A DNA stretch of 54,252 nt from Clostridiales bacterium (GTDB lineage: Bacteria; Bacillota; Clostridia; Lachnospirales; Lachnospiraceae). Shown one piece after another: positions 9,829 to 19,608 of this stretch. The stretch's first letter is position 1, and the number at the start of each line of letters is the position of its first letter. A program made the translations under genes and the position numbers. The DNA is taken from NCBI GenBank assembly GCA_012520815.1, contig JAAYNM010000086.1, positions 1-54,252 on the forward strand. The letters are read 5' to 3'. The notes below the pieces were generated by a model. It searched no databases, was not told the DNA's origin, and was given only the letters and a program-made list of their open reading frames with translations.

Positions 9829-11220
9829 CTATTTCAAAGTAATTTCTAACTCTTCACAGATTTTAGAAATTACATTTACAAGTTCCGAATCAGTAATAAC
9901 TGTTACCCTACCTTCATCGTATTGTTCGTCAACCCATACCTTTACTCTGGTAACAAGTTCACTCTGCTTATCCACCGCATTTTCACCTTTTAGCTTATAG
10001 TAGGTGTTAATCCAATGTGCAACACCTGCAAGACCTGAAGTATTAGATACAGCAACAAGTACTGGTCTGTTAAGTATCTTGTCTGTATCAAAAATATTGT
10101 ATATTTCTTCATTCTTCAATAAACCATCTGCATGGATTCCAGCTCTTGTTACATTGAATGCAGAGCCCACAAATGGAGTTCTAGAAGGTATCTTATATCC
10201 TATTTCTTTTTGATAATATTCAGCTAATTCTGTAATAACCTGAGGTTTCATTCCATCAAAGGAACCTTTGAGTTGGGCATATTCAAATACCATCGCCTCA
10301 AGAGGGGTATTTCCCGTTCTCTCACCAATACCAAATAGTGAACAGTTTATGCCACTTGCTCCATATAACCATGCAGTTGTAGAATTTGAAACGGCCTTAT
10401 AAAAATCATTATGACCATGCCACTCAATTTGCTCACTTGGCACACCACCATGCTCCCTAAGTCCATAAATAATACCCTGAACAGATCTAGGAATAACAGC
10501 TCCTGGAAAATTAACGCCATATCCCATAGTATCACATGCTCTAATTTTAACAGGAATCTTATATTCCTCTTGTAATTTCATAAGTTCAAGACAGAAAGGT
10601 ATAACAAATCCATGAATATCTGAACGGGTAATATCTTCTAGATGGCATCTAGCACTAATACCTGTTTCCAAACATTCTCTAACTATACTTAAATAGTGAT
10701 CCATACATTCTCTTCTTGTCATTTTCATCTTGTAGAAAATATGATAATCTGAGCAACTTACTAAAATTCCCGTTTCCTTTAAGCCTATATCCTTTACGAG
10801 TTCAAAATCCTTTTTGTTAGCACGAATCCAGCTAGTTACTTCTGGGAATTTGTATCCTCTCTCCATACATTTATATACAGCATCTCTATCTTTCTTGCTA
10901 TATAAAAAGAATTCTGACTGCCTAATAATGCCATTTTCCCCACCAAGCTCATGAAAATAGTCGAACATTTTTACAATCTGCTCTGTAGTGTAAGGAGCCC
11001 TAGACTGCTGTCCATCCCTAAACGTTGTGTCTGTAATCCAGATATTATCAGGCATACTATGTGGCACTATTCTATCGTTAAAAGCTATCTTTGGAACCTC
11101 GCTATATGGAAAAAGATTTCTAAAAGTGTTTGGTTCATCTACATCCACGAGGTGATATAGGTGCTCTTCTAATTGAAGAAGGTTTGTTTGTGCGTTCATT
11201 TTAACTTCGGGGTTTTCCAT
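9829..11220 (-). CDS. homocitrate/isopropylmalate synthase-family enzyme, candidate Re-citrate synthase
   Basis: ITDTTFRDGQQSRAPYT, HLEDITRSD, EWHGHNDFYKAVSN motifs; lacks LeuA allosteric domain. Confidence 0.75.
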   Translation of the reverse strand: MENPEVKMNAQTNLLQLEEHLYHLVDVDEPNTFRNLFPYSEVPKIAFNDRIVPHSMPDNIWITDTTFRDGQQSRAPYTTEQIVKMFDYFHELGGENGIIRQSEFFLYSKKDRDAVYKCMERGYKFPEVTSWIRANKKDFELVKDIGLKETGILVSCSDYHIFYKMKMTRRECMDHYLSIVRECLETGISARCHLEDITRSDIHGFVIPFCLELMKLQEEYKIPVKIRACDTMGYGVNFPGAVIPRSVQGIIYGLREHGGVPSEQIEWHGHNDFYKAVSNSTTAWLYGASGINCSLFGIGERTGNTPLEAMVFEYAQLKGSFDGMKPQVITELAEYYQKEIGYKIPSRTPFVGSAFNVTRAGIHADGLLKNEEIYNIFDTDKILNRPVLVAVSNTSGLAGVAHWINTYYKLKGENAVDKQSELVTRVKVWVDEQYDEGRVTVITDSELVNVISKICEELEITLK

Positions 11221-11254
11221 TTAAGTAATTCCTCCATACTATAGATTTTGTATA

Positions 11255-11283
11255 ATTGTATACAGTTATACACGTATTGTCAA
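11255..11283 (-). promoter_or_regulatory. promoter TTGACA-N17-TACAAT with inverted repeat TGTATA-N4-TATACA (11257-11272) in the spacer/-10
   Basis: minus-strand reading upstream of the synthase gene. Confidence 0.6.
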
Positions 11284-11340
11284 TAATTATTATTGCACTA
11301 GCGTTAGACTTCTTTTAATAGAACTTCCTGTATTTTGCAC

Positions 11341-11370
11341 TTATCCACATTTTACACAAGGTTTTACACA
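11341..11370 (+). promoter_or_regulatory. three same-strand DnaA-box-like motifs (TTATCCACA, TTTTACACA, TTTTACACA)
   Basis: matches to TTWTNCACA starting at 11341, 11350 and 11362. Confidence 0.4.
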
Positions 11371-11520
11371 ATTAATAGTTTTGTTCTCTTAATATCTTTT
11401 TTATTTATATTTTATTAGATTTAGAATATCTTTTACTTTTATTTTGTGCAGTTTTTATTTTATTCGATAATTGTGCAACCATTTTCTCTCAATTTATTTT
11501 TTATGTATAAATGTATAAAA

Positions 11521-11568
11521 GCCACATATCAAAGACTATTTTTTAAATTTATGTCTTTGATATGTGGC
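11521..11568 (-). terminator. long hairpin downstream of arcC, likely terminator
   Basis: 16-bp perfect stem gccacatatcaaagac/gtctttgatatgtggc, 16-nt loop; minus-strand tail ttttat. Confidence 0.65.
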
Positions 11569-11631
11569 CTGTTTAGACTATTGTTTCTTCAAACTAACAA
11601 TTATATATTTACAATCAACTAATAATTATAA

Positions 11632-12564
11632 TTACTTTATAATAGTTCCTATCTTCTCTTGCACACCTTCTCTTGCTTTTTCAAGATTTGTTATTATTGC
11701 CCTTCTTCCCTTCTTTGCTTCCACGAAAGATAGAGACGCATCAATTTTTGGAAGTGTTGTTATTGGGTCGAGTTCCCCTGATTTAACCATCTTTTCTGCC
11801 TCTTCAACTGTCATAGTTCCAAGCACTTGTACATTTTGTGTACCCTCTCCAATAGTAACGTTGTCATTTGAAGTGAGTATAAGAAGTGTAGTCGCATCAA
11901 CCATATCAGCAAGTTTAGCTGCTGTATAGTCTTTTTCAATAATAGCCGAAGCACCCTTTAATGTTGTTCTTTGATCCAGAACAGGGATACCGCCACCACC
12001 ACCAGCAATAACAATTTGATTAGCATTAAGTAAAGCATTTACAGCATCTATCTCATATATATCTACAGGTTTTGGAGAAGCAATAATTCTTCTATATCCT
12101 TTGCCTTCCTCATATACAACATAATTGCCTTTCTTCTCTTCGAGTTCAGCTTCATCCTTTGTCATATATCTGCCAATAACCTTTGTAGGATTATTAAATG
12201 CTTTATCAAACGGATCAACTCTTACTTGTGTAATAAGAGTAACTACCGGCTTATAGATACCCCTGTCTAAAAGTTCTGCTCTTACTGCATTTTGTAAGTC
12301 ATAGCCTATATACCCCTGGCTCATTGCATTACAAACTGACATAGGAGCTACGGTATATTTTGAATCAAGTCTAGTAAACTCTGTCATAGCTGTTTGAATC
12401 ATACCTACCTGTGGTCCATTACTATGAGTAATAACCACCTCATACTTTTCTTCTACCAAATCTGCGATAGCTTTTGCTGCTAATTTTACACGCTCCTGTT
12501 GCTTTGGAAATATGTCACTAAATGCGTTTCTCCCTAAAGCCACTACAATCTTTTTGTTTTCCAT
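11632..12564 (-). CDS. arcC: carbamate kinase
   Basis: VVALGRNAF, AGGGGGIPV, KDYTAAKLADMVDATTLLILTSND. Confidence 0.95.
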   Translation of the reverse strand: MENKKIVVALGRNAFSDIFPKQQERVKLAAKAIADLVEEKYEVVITHSNGPQVGMIQTAMTEFTRLDSKYTVAPMSVCNAMSQGYIGYDLQNAVRAELLDRGIYKPVVTLITQVRVDPFDKAFNNPTKVIGRYMTKDEAELEEKKGNYVVYEEGKGYRRIIASPKPVDIYEIDAVNALLNANQIVIAGGGGGIPVLDQRTTLKGASAIIEKDYTAAKLADMVDATTLLILTSNDNVTIGEGTQNVQVLGTMTVEEAEKMVKSGELDPITTLPKIDASLSFVEAKKGRRAIITNLEKAREGVQEKIGTIIK

Positions 12565-12567
12565 ACA

Positions 12568-13776
12568 TTATTCCTCATTTCTATATTTTTTTTCTTCTTC
12601 AAGTCGTTTTTGCTTAAGAGCCATTCTTCTTTTACGTCTTTCAAGTTTTCTATGGTAAAGACAAATTCTACGGTAAATATAATATATCAATGCTATTGTT
12701 ACAAGTAATATTATCACCTTTATAGCTATATTGCCAAAACTTATCTTTTCATTCTTATTCGAACTACTTCCAGCCTGAAAATTGTTATCGCCTTCAGAAA
12801 GATTAGATTCTGCTGTAGTAGTTTCCTCATTGGCCGCAAGAGATTCTTTGTTCTCTTCATATATAGTCTCTAACTTAGTAAAGTATGCCTCATCGGCATT
12901 TTCTTTAACGAAATCAAATATTCCTGTATTGTCCTCATACGCACCTGTTGCATTATGTGCTTTAAGTGTAACACACATTATTATTCTTCCATTTATCCTT
13001 GCATAAGAAACCAGAGTTCCTCCAGCATCTGAAGTATACCCAGTTTTTCCACCCACACAGTCTTCATAATAGAACTTCTCATAGTCAATAATCATTCTGT
13101 TACTATTAGTCCAATATCTTGTCTCTGGCTGCTTATTTGTTGGGGGAACAATATATCTAGGAGTATGTATCAATTCTCTATACATTTCAAAATTCTTATA
13201 TGCGTTTTTTCCAATAAGAGCCATATCATATGCGCATGTGTAATGCTCATCATCGTGTAATCCATGGGCATTTACAAAATGTGTATTAATACAGCCTAAT
13301 GATCTAGCCTTTGTATTCATTAATATTGCAAAATTGTTCATTGAACCAGCTATATGCTCTGCTAGTCCATTTGCCAAATCATTTCCAGATATCAACATTA
13401 AACCATATAAACATTGTTCAACTGTTAATTGTTCGCCTTCATCTGCATAGGCTGAACAACTTCCTGGTTCTATAGTAAACACCGCATCATGAGAGAATGT
13501 TACAACCTCATCCATCTGACAATTTTCCAGTGTTAGTGTTGCTGTCATAATCTTAGTAATACTTGCCGGATAATAACTCGTGTATATATTTTTTTCATAA
13601 ATTGTATAGCCTGTTGCCATATCCACTACAACAACACCTTCTGAATTGGTATCAGGAATATCTAAAAGTTCCTGACCGCCTTTTTCAGCAGTTACTATTT
13701 CAGCACCCAAGCACACCTTACCACTAGAAATTGCCAGGAGCCCACACATGCAGACCATTAGCCATTTCTTTTTCAT
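12568..13776 (-). CDS. D-alanyl-D-alanine carboxypeptidase (PBP5/DacF type); start reassigned to MKKKWLMV
   Basis: SITKIMTATL (SxxK), SGNDLAN (SxN), KTGYTSDAG (KTG), signal peptide beginning at 13776. Confidence 0.92.
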   Translation of the reverse strand: MKKKWLMVCMCGLLAISSGKVCLGAEIVTAEKGGQELLDIPDTNSEGVVVVDMATGYTIYEKNIYTSYYPASITKIMTATLTLENCQMDEVVTFSHDAVFTIEPGSCSAYADEGEQLTVEQCLYGLMLISGNDLANGLAEHIAGSMNNFAILMNTKARSLGCINTHFVNAHGLHDDEHYTCAYDMALIGKNAYKNFEMYRELIHTPRYIVPPTNKQPETRYWTNSNRMIIDYEKFYYEDCVGGKTGYTSDAGGTLVSYARINGRIIMCVTLKAHNATGAYEDNTGIFDFVKENADEAYFTKLETIYEENKESLAANEETTTAESNLSEGDNNFQAGSSSNKNEKISFGNIAIKVIILLVTIALIYYIYRRICLYHRKLERRKRRMALKQKRLEEEKKYRNEE

Positions 13777-13780
13777 TAAA

Positions 13781-15094
13781 CTAATCTTCCTTTTTACTTT
13801 CTTCTTCTCTAGCCATTGTCTCAATAATGCCCAAAATCTTCGTAATCTTGCCTCTGAATCCCTTAATTGCATAAAGCTTTACAAGGCAAGTTATAGGATT
13901 ATCATTTTCATCAATCAATCTAATAGAAAACTTAACAAAATCATTTGTCTTATTTAATCGACCAATTCTTCTGTTAAACTTGTCCACATCTTCTTCATAA
14001 ACATACTTGTTTATAGTTTCTTTCAAATCTGCTTTTGGAAGTTCATATCCGAAAATAGCTTTCCATTTGTCATTACAATACATTGTATCTTTCTTTACAC
14101 TATAATCGATAATAACTGTATCCGAATTATCTGTGGCAATAAAATATCTCTGTTTATTTATCTGTCCATTTTTAATATGAGACGCAACTAAGTAAATAAA
14201 ATAGATAATGAGCAAAAGGAACATAGCACCCATCTCAATAATAAATACCTGTCCATCACTTTGAATAAGTGTAGTTTGTTCTTCAACATTTTCAGCAGAA
14301 ACAATAGATACAATATACCACTTATTGTATGAAATTCTTGAGAAACACAAATATTTCTTTGATGTTCCTTCTCCATAAACTACGTTTCCTACACTCTTTT
14401 GCTTCATACTACTAATGAGCTTTGAAGCTGCCTTTCCATGATCAGATAATATCTGTGAAATACTCTCAACTTCATCGAGTCCATTGCCACGTGAAAGAAG
14501 TTCACCATTTTGTTTCACAATAAAAACATTACCATTATTGCCAAATGTAATCACATCTACGAAATTTGTAAATTCTTCTGGTGTACAATGGACAGCTAAC
14601 ATTCCTTTTATATCTTCATCCTGATAAATAGGTACCGCAAATACAATGCTATTTAAATTGCCGTATTCATCATCAACTGCAACTATTGAATTTTTTCCTT
14701 CCAAAGTTTTATCAAAGAATTTTTCACCAACGTAATTGATTGAACCTTTTTCTTCAAGTCCCTTACCATCAAGCCCAACAATATCATAATCACTAAATCC
14801 ATCTATTGATGTCTGTGCATCCATAACTTGAATAACATTTGAATCAGTAACACTCTTATAACTTCCAATAAACAAAGATAATGCTTCTAGTGTATTAAAT
14901 CTTTCTTCAATTTTAATATTTACACACTCTGAAGCCTCTTCTATTTGATCATTAAGGTAAATCTGAGTCTGCTGGTTTAAGTTATCATATGTACTTGTAT
15001 AAAAATTATAATATACGCCTATATTTATTAATAAAATACATATAGTAATAATAATTGACCCCATATATCGCTTTAAGTTCTTTATCTTTTGCAT
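13781..15094 (-). CDS. membrane sensor: Cache-like extracellular domain + cytoplasmic PAS, no obvious output domain
   Basis: TM - ~270 aa extracytoplasmic - TM - PAS-like C-terminus ending KILGIIETMAREEESKKED. Confidence 0.75.
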   Translation of the reverse strand: MQKIKNLKRYMGSIIITICILLINIGVYYNFYTSTYDNLNQQTQIYLNDQIEEASECVNIKIEERFNTLEALSLFIGSYKSVTDSNVIQVMDAQTSIDGFSDYDIVGLDGKGLEEKGSINYVGEKFFDKTLEGKNSIVAVDDEYGNLNSIVFAVPIYQDEDIKGMLAVHCTPEEFTNFVDVITFGNNGNVFIVKQNGELLSRGNGLDEVESISQILSDHGKAASKLISSMKQKSVGNVVYGEGTSKKYLCFSRISYNKWYIVSIVSAENVEEQTTLIQSDGQVFIIEMGAMFLLLIIYFIYLVASHIKNGQINKQRYFIATDNSDTVIIDYSVKKDTMYCNDKWKAIFGYELPKADLKETINKYVYEEDVDKFNRRIGRLNKTNDFVKFSIRLIDENDNPITCLVKLYAIKGFRGKITKILGIIETMAREEESKKED

Positions 15095-15140
15095 CTCAAA
15101 TATTTCCTTTTCATTTATTCCTTCTTAGTTCATCCCAAAA

Positions 15141-18100
15141 TCACCCATTAAGTATACTCAACAATTCATCTTTTGACAAGCGACTTATTGAAATATTTTC
15201 GCCTGTTAAAACATCGTCAGACAGCTTAACTTTTGATTTCTGTAGCTTGATAATATTTTCCTCAATGGTGTTTTTTGCTATAAGTTTAAATACTGATACC
15301 ACTTTATCTTGTCCTATCCTGTGTGCTCTATCAGTAGCCTGATTTTGGACAGCCATATTCCACCATGGGTCATAATGAATAACTATATCAGCCCCAGTGA
15401 GATTTAATCCTGTGCCACCAACTTTAAGTGAGATTAAAAATACATTTGTGTTATCCTTATTAAATTTACCAACTATATTCATGCGTTCTTCTTTTTTTGT
15501 AGCGCCTGTCATCATATAATATGATATTTCTTCTTTTTCAAGTCTTTTGCTTATAATATCTAACATAGACGTAAACTGTGAAAATAATAGAATCTTATGT
15601 CCGCCTTCAATAGAATTTTTAATTAAGTCAATGCAAAGATCCAGTTTTGATGATTCATCCTCATAATTCTCATAACAAAGAGATGGATCACAGCATATCT
15701 GTCTGAGTCTCGTAAGTTCAGCAAGTATTTTAATCTTATTTTCAGAAAACTGACTACCTTCCTGATTAGCAATATCCTCTTTTAATTTCAAAGCATTAGC
15801 TGTGTATAATTTATGCTGTTCGCCTTCCATTTTAGCGAATAATTCATATTCCATTTTATCTGGAAGTTCCTTTAGGACTTGGCTTTTAATTCTTCTCATT
15901 ATAAATGGAGAAATAATTCTAGTTAAGCCTTTTCTAGCTTCTAGCTGATTATCCCTTACAATTGGAATCTCAAACTTTTCCCTAAATTTTGCACTGGAAT
16001 ATAAGAAACCTGGCATAATATAGTCAAAGATACTCCATAATTCACTAAGCCTGTTCTCTATTGGAGTTCCTGTTAGTGCAAATTTCGTCTCTGCCTTTAT
16101 CTTTTTAACTGCCCTTGCATTATTTGTGGTATGATTTTTTATATTCTGGGCTTCATCTATTATCTGAAATCTGAAATCAAATTTCTTGTATTCATCAATA
16201 TCTCTTTTTAGCAATTCATAGGAAGTAATTATAACATCTGCCTGCGTCTGTTCAATAATTTTAATTCTTTCACTTTTTGCGCCCGTAACTGCCACATATT
16301 TTAAATCAGGAGCAAAATTCAAAATTTCATTTTCCCAGTTATAAATAAGTGATGTAGGAGCCACTATAATTGATTTCTTTGTATTACTATTAATAAGATA
16401 CTCGTCGCTAAGAAGGGTAAGCACCTGAATCGTCTTACCTAGTCCCATATCATCTGCTAAAATCCCTCCAAAACCACATATATCTAAAGTTTTCATCCAT
16501 CTAAAGCCATGTTTTTGATAATCCCTTAAAATTTTATTAAAGCCCTTGGGAATTGGAATTTCACTATCTTCCACCTGTTTAATAGTTCGCACAAGTGTCT
16601 TAAATGTGGAATCTTTCTTGTATTCAGATACATTTCCACCTAGGCGACTATCAATATACAAAGCTCTGTATTTTGGTACAAAGATTTGATTATTAATCAA
16701 TTCATCTGCTGTAAAATCAAGGTCATAGGCCATACCAGCTAAAAGTTCTAGACCATTATCATCAAGTTTAACTAATGTATGGTTATTCAACTTTACATAT
16801 TTTTTCTTTTCCCTATAACTCTTTATTAAAAGTTCAAGTTCACGGCGGGAATAGTCACCTGCATCAATTTGAAGATTTAACCAATTGTCATCCACAACTA
16901 CCTTTGCACCAATCTTCATTGTATCTACAAGTTTTAGATTTTTAACAGCCTCTGTCATCTCTACAGGCCCAAAAGCTGCAATCTCCTTTACTCCACGGCT
17001 AAGGAGCTCATAGATTTTTTTATAACCACTGGCTTTTAATTCCCCTGCAGAATTGGTTTCATCAAAATATTTTGATAAAAGATTTTTCAATGAATATTCT
17101 TGATTGTAATCTCTGCAAACGTTTTTATTGCGACATACACCTCTGTATAGATCAAAAAAATCATCATTATATGTAGCATTGACCTTTAGCAAAATATCAT
17201 CGTCTACACTATGAAGTTCAAACCTTGTCTTAAGTTCCCAAGGCTCGTAATCCTCCTTTAGACCCTTTGGCATATCAATATCACTATATTCTGTAAGCAC
17301 AGGTAAAACAGCATTGCAAAATGATGCCATATCTTTTCTATTTATGGTAAGCATACGTTCTTCATTAATGAATATATTTTCAAGAAATTCACCCATATTG
17401 TTGCCAAAATCCCTGTCGCAACAAAAAACGCTTTCGTCATCAATCAAATATATCTTTTCATTGCCTTTTATAAAATGAGATATGTTATTTAAAAACAACT
17501 TATATCCACTATTTCCCACCTGTTCGATTGTAATGGATAATTCAGGATTACCGTAAACAATATTTGATTTTTGATTATCTGTTAACAACTTTTTATTGTC
17601 ACCTGCCAGCATATCAATAAAATTGTCTACATTTTCACCTGCAAGTATCATCTTTGATTTATCTTGAATAATTGCGCTATTTGCACCACTTATTGAACTT
17701 ATAGTTTTATCCATACGAATATTTTTAAGCACAAAAAGTAACATAATCTTAGATTCATCGCTAAAATTATCTATATTATGACAAATTCCATAATTCCTAC
17801 CATATTCCATGTAATCATTCGTTACAAACATTTTTTCAAATTCATACAAATTTCTAATGGCATAGCTCTTATCCCCATTGCCCACATAAAAGCTTATTTT
17901 TAACATTCTTCCCTGTATCTGAGCCTTGTATTTTAATTCTACCTCTATCTGAGATTTTTCTAAATATTTATCTACATGCCTATTTAAATACGAATTAACG
18001 ATTTTCCTTGTCTCAGCCGAAGTATATACTGCCTCTTCATTCTCGGGTTTCCTTTCTGCATATGCCAGTGCTAATGCAGCCACATGAACACATACTCCTT

Positions 18101-18338
18101 TTGTCTCCAAAAATTCTTTACAGCCACATCCGCAAGAAACAATTTTTTCATTGCTTAAAGTAAATCTCGCATTTATATCGTCATCAGTATATACTGTTCC
18201 CTGAACTGTTATATCATTTTTCCAAAAACTTCCAACTGAGCTAATATTTACATAACCTGCACGATTAAGCTCAATAGCCTCATTTATCGCGCTCGGCTTT
18301 TTTAAATATTTTTTTATATCTTCTACTGTGAATGCCAT
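15141..18338 (-). CDS. SWIM zinc finger + SNF2-family helicase
   Basis: SWIM CxC..CxH region; DDMGLGKTIQ, DEAQNIKN, LTGTPIENRLSELWSIFDY, DRAHRIGQ. Confidence 0.96.
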   Translation of the reverse strand: MAFTVEDIKKYLKKPSAINEAIELNRAGYVNISSVGSFWKNDITVQGTVYTDDDINARFTLSNEKIVSCGCGCKEFLETKGVCVHVAALALAYAERKPENEEAVYTSAETRKIVNSYLNRHVDKYLEKSQIEVELKYKAQIQGRMLKISFYVGNGDKSYAIRNLYEFEKMFVTNDYMEYGRNYGICHNIDNFSDESKIMLLFVLKNIRMDKTISSISGANSAIIQDKSKMILAGENVDNFIDMLAGDNKKLLTDNQKSNIVYGNPELSITIEQVGNSGYKLFLNNISHFIKGNEKIYLIDDESVFCCDRDFGNNMGEFLENIFINEERMLTINRKDMASFCNAVLPVLTEYSDIDMPKGLKEDYEPWELKTRFELHSVDDDILLKVNATYNDDFFDLYRGVCRNKNVCRDYNQEYSLKNLLSKYFDETNSAGELKASGYKKIYELLSRGVKEIAAFGPVEMTEAVKNLKLVDTMKIGAKVVVDDNWLNLQIDAGDYSRRELELLIKSYREKKKYVKLNNHTLVKLDDNGLELLAGMAYDLDFTADELINNQIFVPKYRALYIDSRLGGNVSEYKKDSTFKTLVRTIKQVEDSEIPIPKGFNKILRDYQKHGFRWMKTLDICGFGGILADDMGLGKTIQVLTLLSDEYLINSNTKKSIIVAPTSLIYNWENEILNFAPDLKYVAVTGAKSERIKIIEQTQADVIITSYELLKRDIDEYKKFDFRFQIIDEAQNIKNHTTNNARAVKKIKAETKFALTGTPIENRLSELWSIFDYIMPGFLYSSAKFREKFEIPIVRDNQLEARKGLTRIISPFIMRRIKSQVLKELPDKMEYELFAKMEGEQHKLYTANALKLKEDIANQEGSQFSENKIKILAELTRLRQICCDPSLCYENYEDESSKLDLCIDLIKNSIEGGHKILLFSQFTSMLDIISKRLEKEEISYYMMTGATKKEERMNIVGKFNKDNTNVFLISLKVGGTGLNLTGADIVIHYDPWWNMAVQNQATDRAHRIGQDKVVSVFKLIAKNTIEENIIKLQKSKVKLSDDVLTGENISISRLSKDELLSILNG

Positions 18339-18352
18339 CTAATCATCTACCT

Positions 18353-19408
18353 TTATAAAATTGTTCCACCACAAGCAACATATTCTCCATCATATAATAC
18401 AAGAGCCTGTCCTGGCGTAGCTGCCCGGACTGGTTCATCAAATTCGCATGTCAATATCCCATCTTTATAAAAAGCTGTACATTGACTTTTTTTATGACTA
18501 TATCGAATTTTTCCTAAAAATCTTTTTCCATCTTCTATGGAATCCACACCCATAAAATTAATATTACAAGCTCTTACTTTGGTAACGAATAAATCTTCAT
18601 TTTCACCAATAATAATCTGATTTTTTTTCTTATCAATTCCTGTAACAAAAACAGGGTGACCAAGTGCAATACCCAATCCTTTTCTCTGTCCTATTGTATA
18701 ATGGATAATTCCTTTATGTCTTCCTAGAACATTGCCTTCCTTATCTACAAAATTGCCCTCCTTAGCAATTTTATCAGAGTGTGCTTTTATGAATGATCCA
18801 TAATCACCATCTGGAATAAAGCAAATATCTTGACTATCCGCCTTGTCAGCAACATTTAGACCTATTTCCCTGGCTATCTTCCTTATCTCTTCCTTTTGGT
18901 ATTGGCCTATTGGCATAATGGTCTTTGATAGCTGATCTTGAGTTAGATTATAAAGGGCATATGTCTGATCCTTCCCTTCAGAAGAAGCGCATTTTATTGC
19001 GTATCTCCCATTATCTCTAAGTTCTATTTTCGCATAATGTCCTGTTGCAATATATTGTGCACCAAGTTCCTCACCCTTTCCCATAAGTGCTTCCCACTTG
19101 ATGGTTCTATTACAGGTATTACAAGGATTTGGTGTAAGTCCATCAAAATAATCATTAATAAAATAATCCACCACGTTACATTTAAACTGTTTTCTAAAGT
19201 CAACAACATAGTATGGAATATCTAATATTTTTGCTACTGCCATCGCATCTTCCACACATAATGGATTAATCATTTTATCTTTTATATTTCCATCCTGCCA
19301 TGTATGCATTGTCACTCCAATGACATCATAGCCCGCCTTCTTCAATAGGTACGCACTAACTGAAGAATCCACTCCTCCAGACATACCTATAATAACTTTT
19401 TTTCCCAT
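18353..19408 (-). CDS. mnmA: tRNA-specific 2-thiouridylase
   Basis: VIIGMSGGVDSSVSAYLLK, NPCNTCNRTIKW, DSQDICFI. Confidence 0.97.
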   Translation of the reverse strand: MGKKVIIGMSGGVDSSVSAYLLKKAGYDVIGVTMHTWQDGNIKDKMINPLCVEDAMAVAKILDIPYYVVDFRKQFKCNVVDYFINDYFDGLTPNPCNTCNRTIKWEALMGKGEELGAQYIATGHYAKIELRDNGRYAIKCASSEGKDQTYALYNLTQDQLSKTIMPIGQYQKEEIRKIAREIGLNVADKADSQDICFIPDGDYGSFIKAHSDKIAKEGNFVDKEGNVLGRHKGIIHYTIGQRKGLGIALGHPVFVTGIDKKKNQIIIGENEDLFVTKVRACNINFMGVDSIEDGKRFLGKIRYSHKKSQCTAFYKDGILTCEFDEPVRAATPGQALVLYDGEYVACGGTIL

Positions 19409-19551
19409 GTATATCTCCTTTAAAAACCGAATTTAAAGCACCTTATAGCATATCACATTTTAACTAATATTGACAGTAAAATGTGTTTCGCTTATTTCAA
19501 TTTGATTTTCCTTAGATGTGCTGTATATTTCCTTCTGGTTCAATAAAAATT

Positions 19552-19590
19552 GCCTCATTTAAGTTTGAATTATCAAACCCTGAATGAGGC
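19552..19590 (-). terminator. terminator of metA
   Basis: gcctcatt/aatgaggc with inner gtttga/tcaaac; minus-strand tail aattttta. Confidence 0.7.
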
Positions 19591-19608
19591 AGTTGTTTCT
19601 TTTTTATC

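Noticed and set aside
11341-11520. chromosomal oriC
   Set aside because: Only three boxes on one strand and no dnaA, dnaN, recF or gyrB nearby; kept only as a DnaA-box cluster
11564-11929. 121-aa plus-strand ORF
   Set aside because: Antisense to arcC and begins in the arcC terminator hairpin
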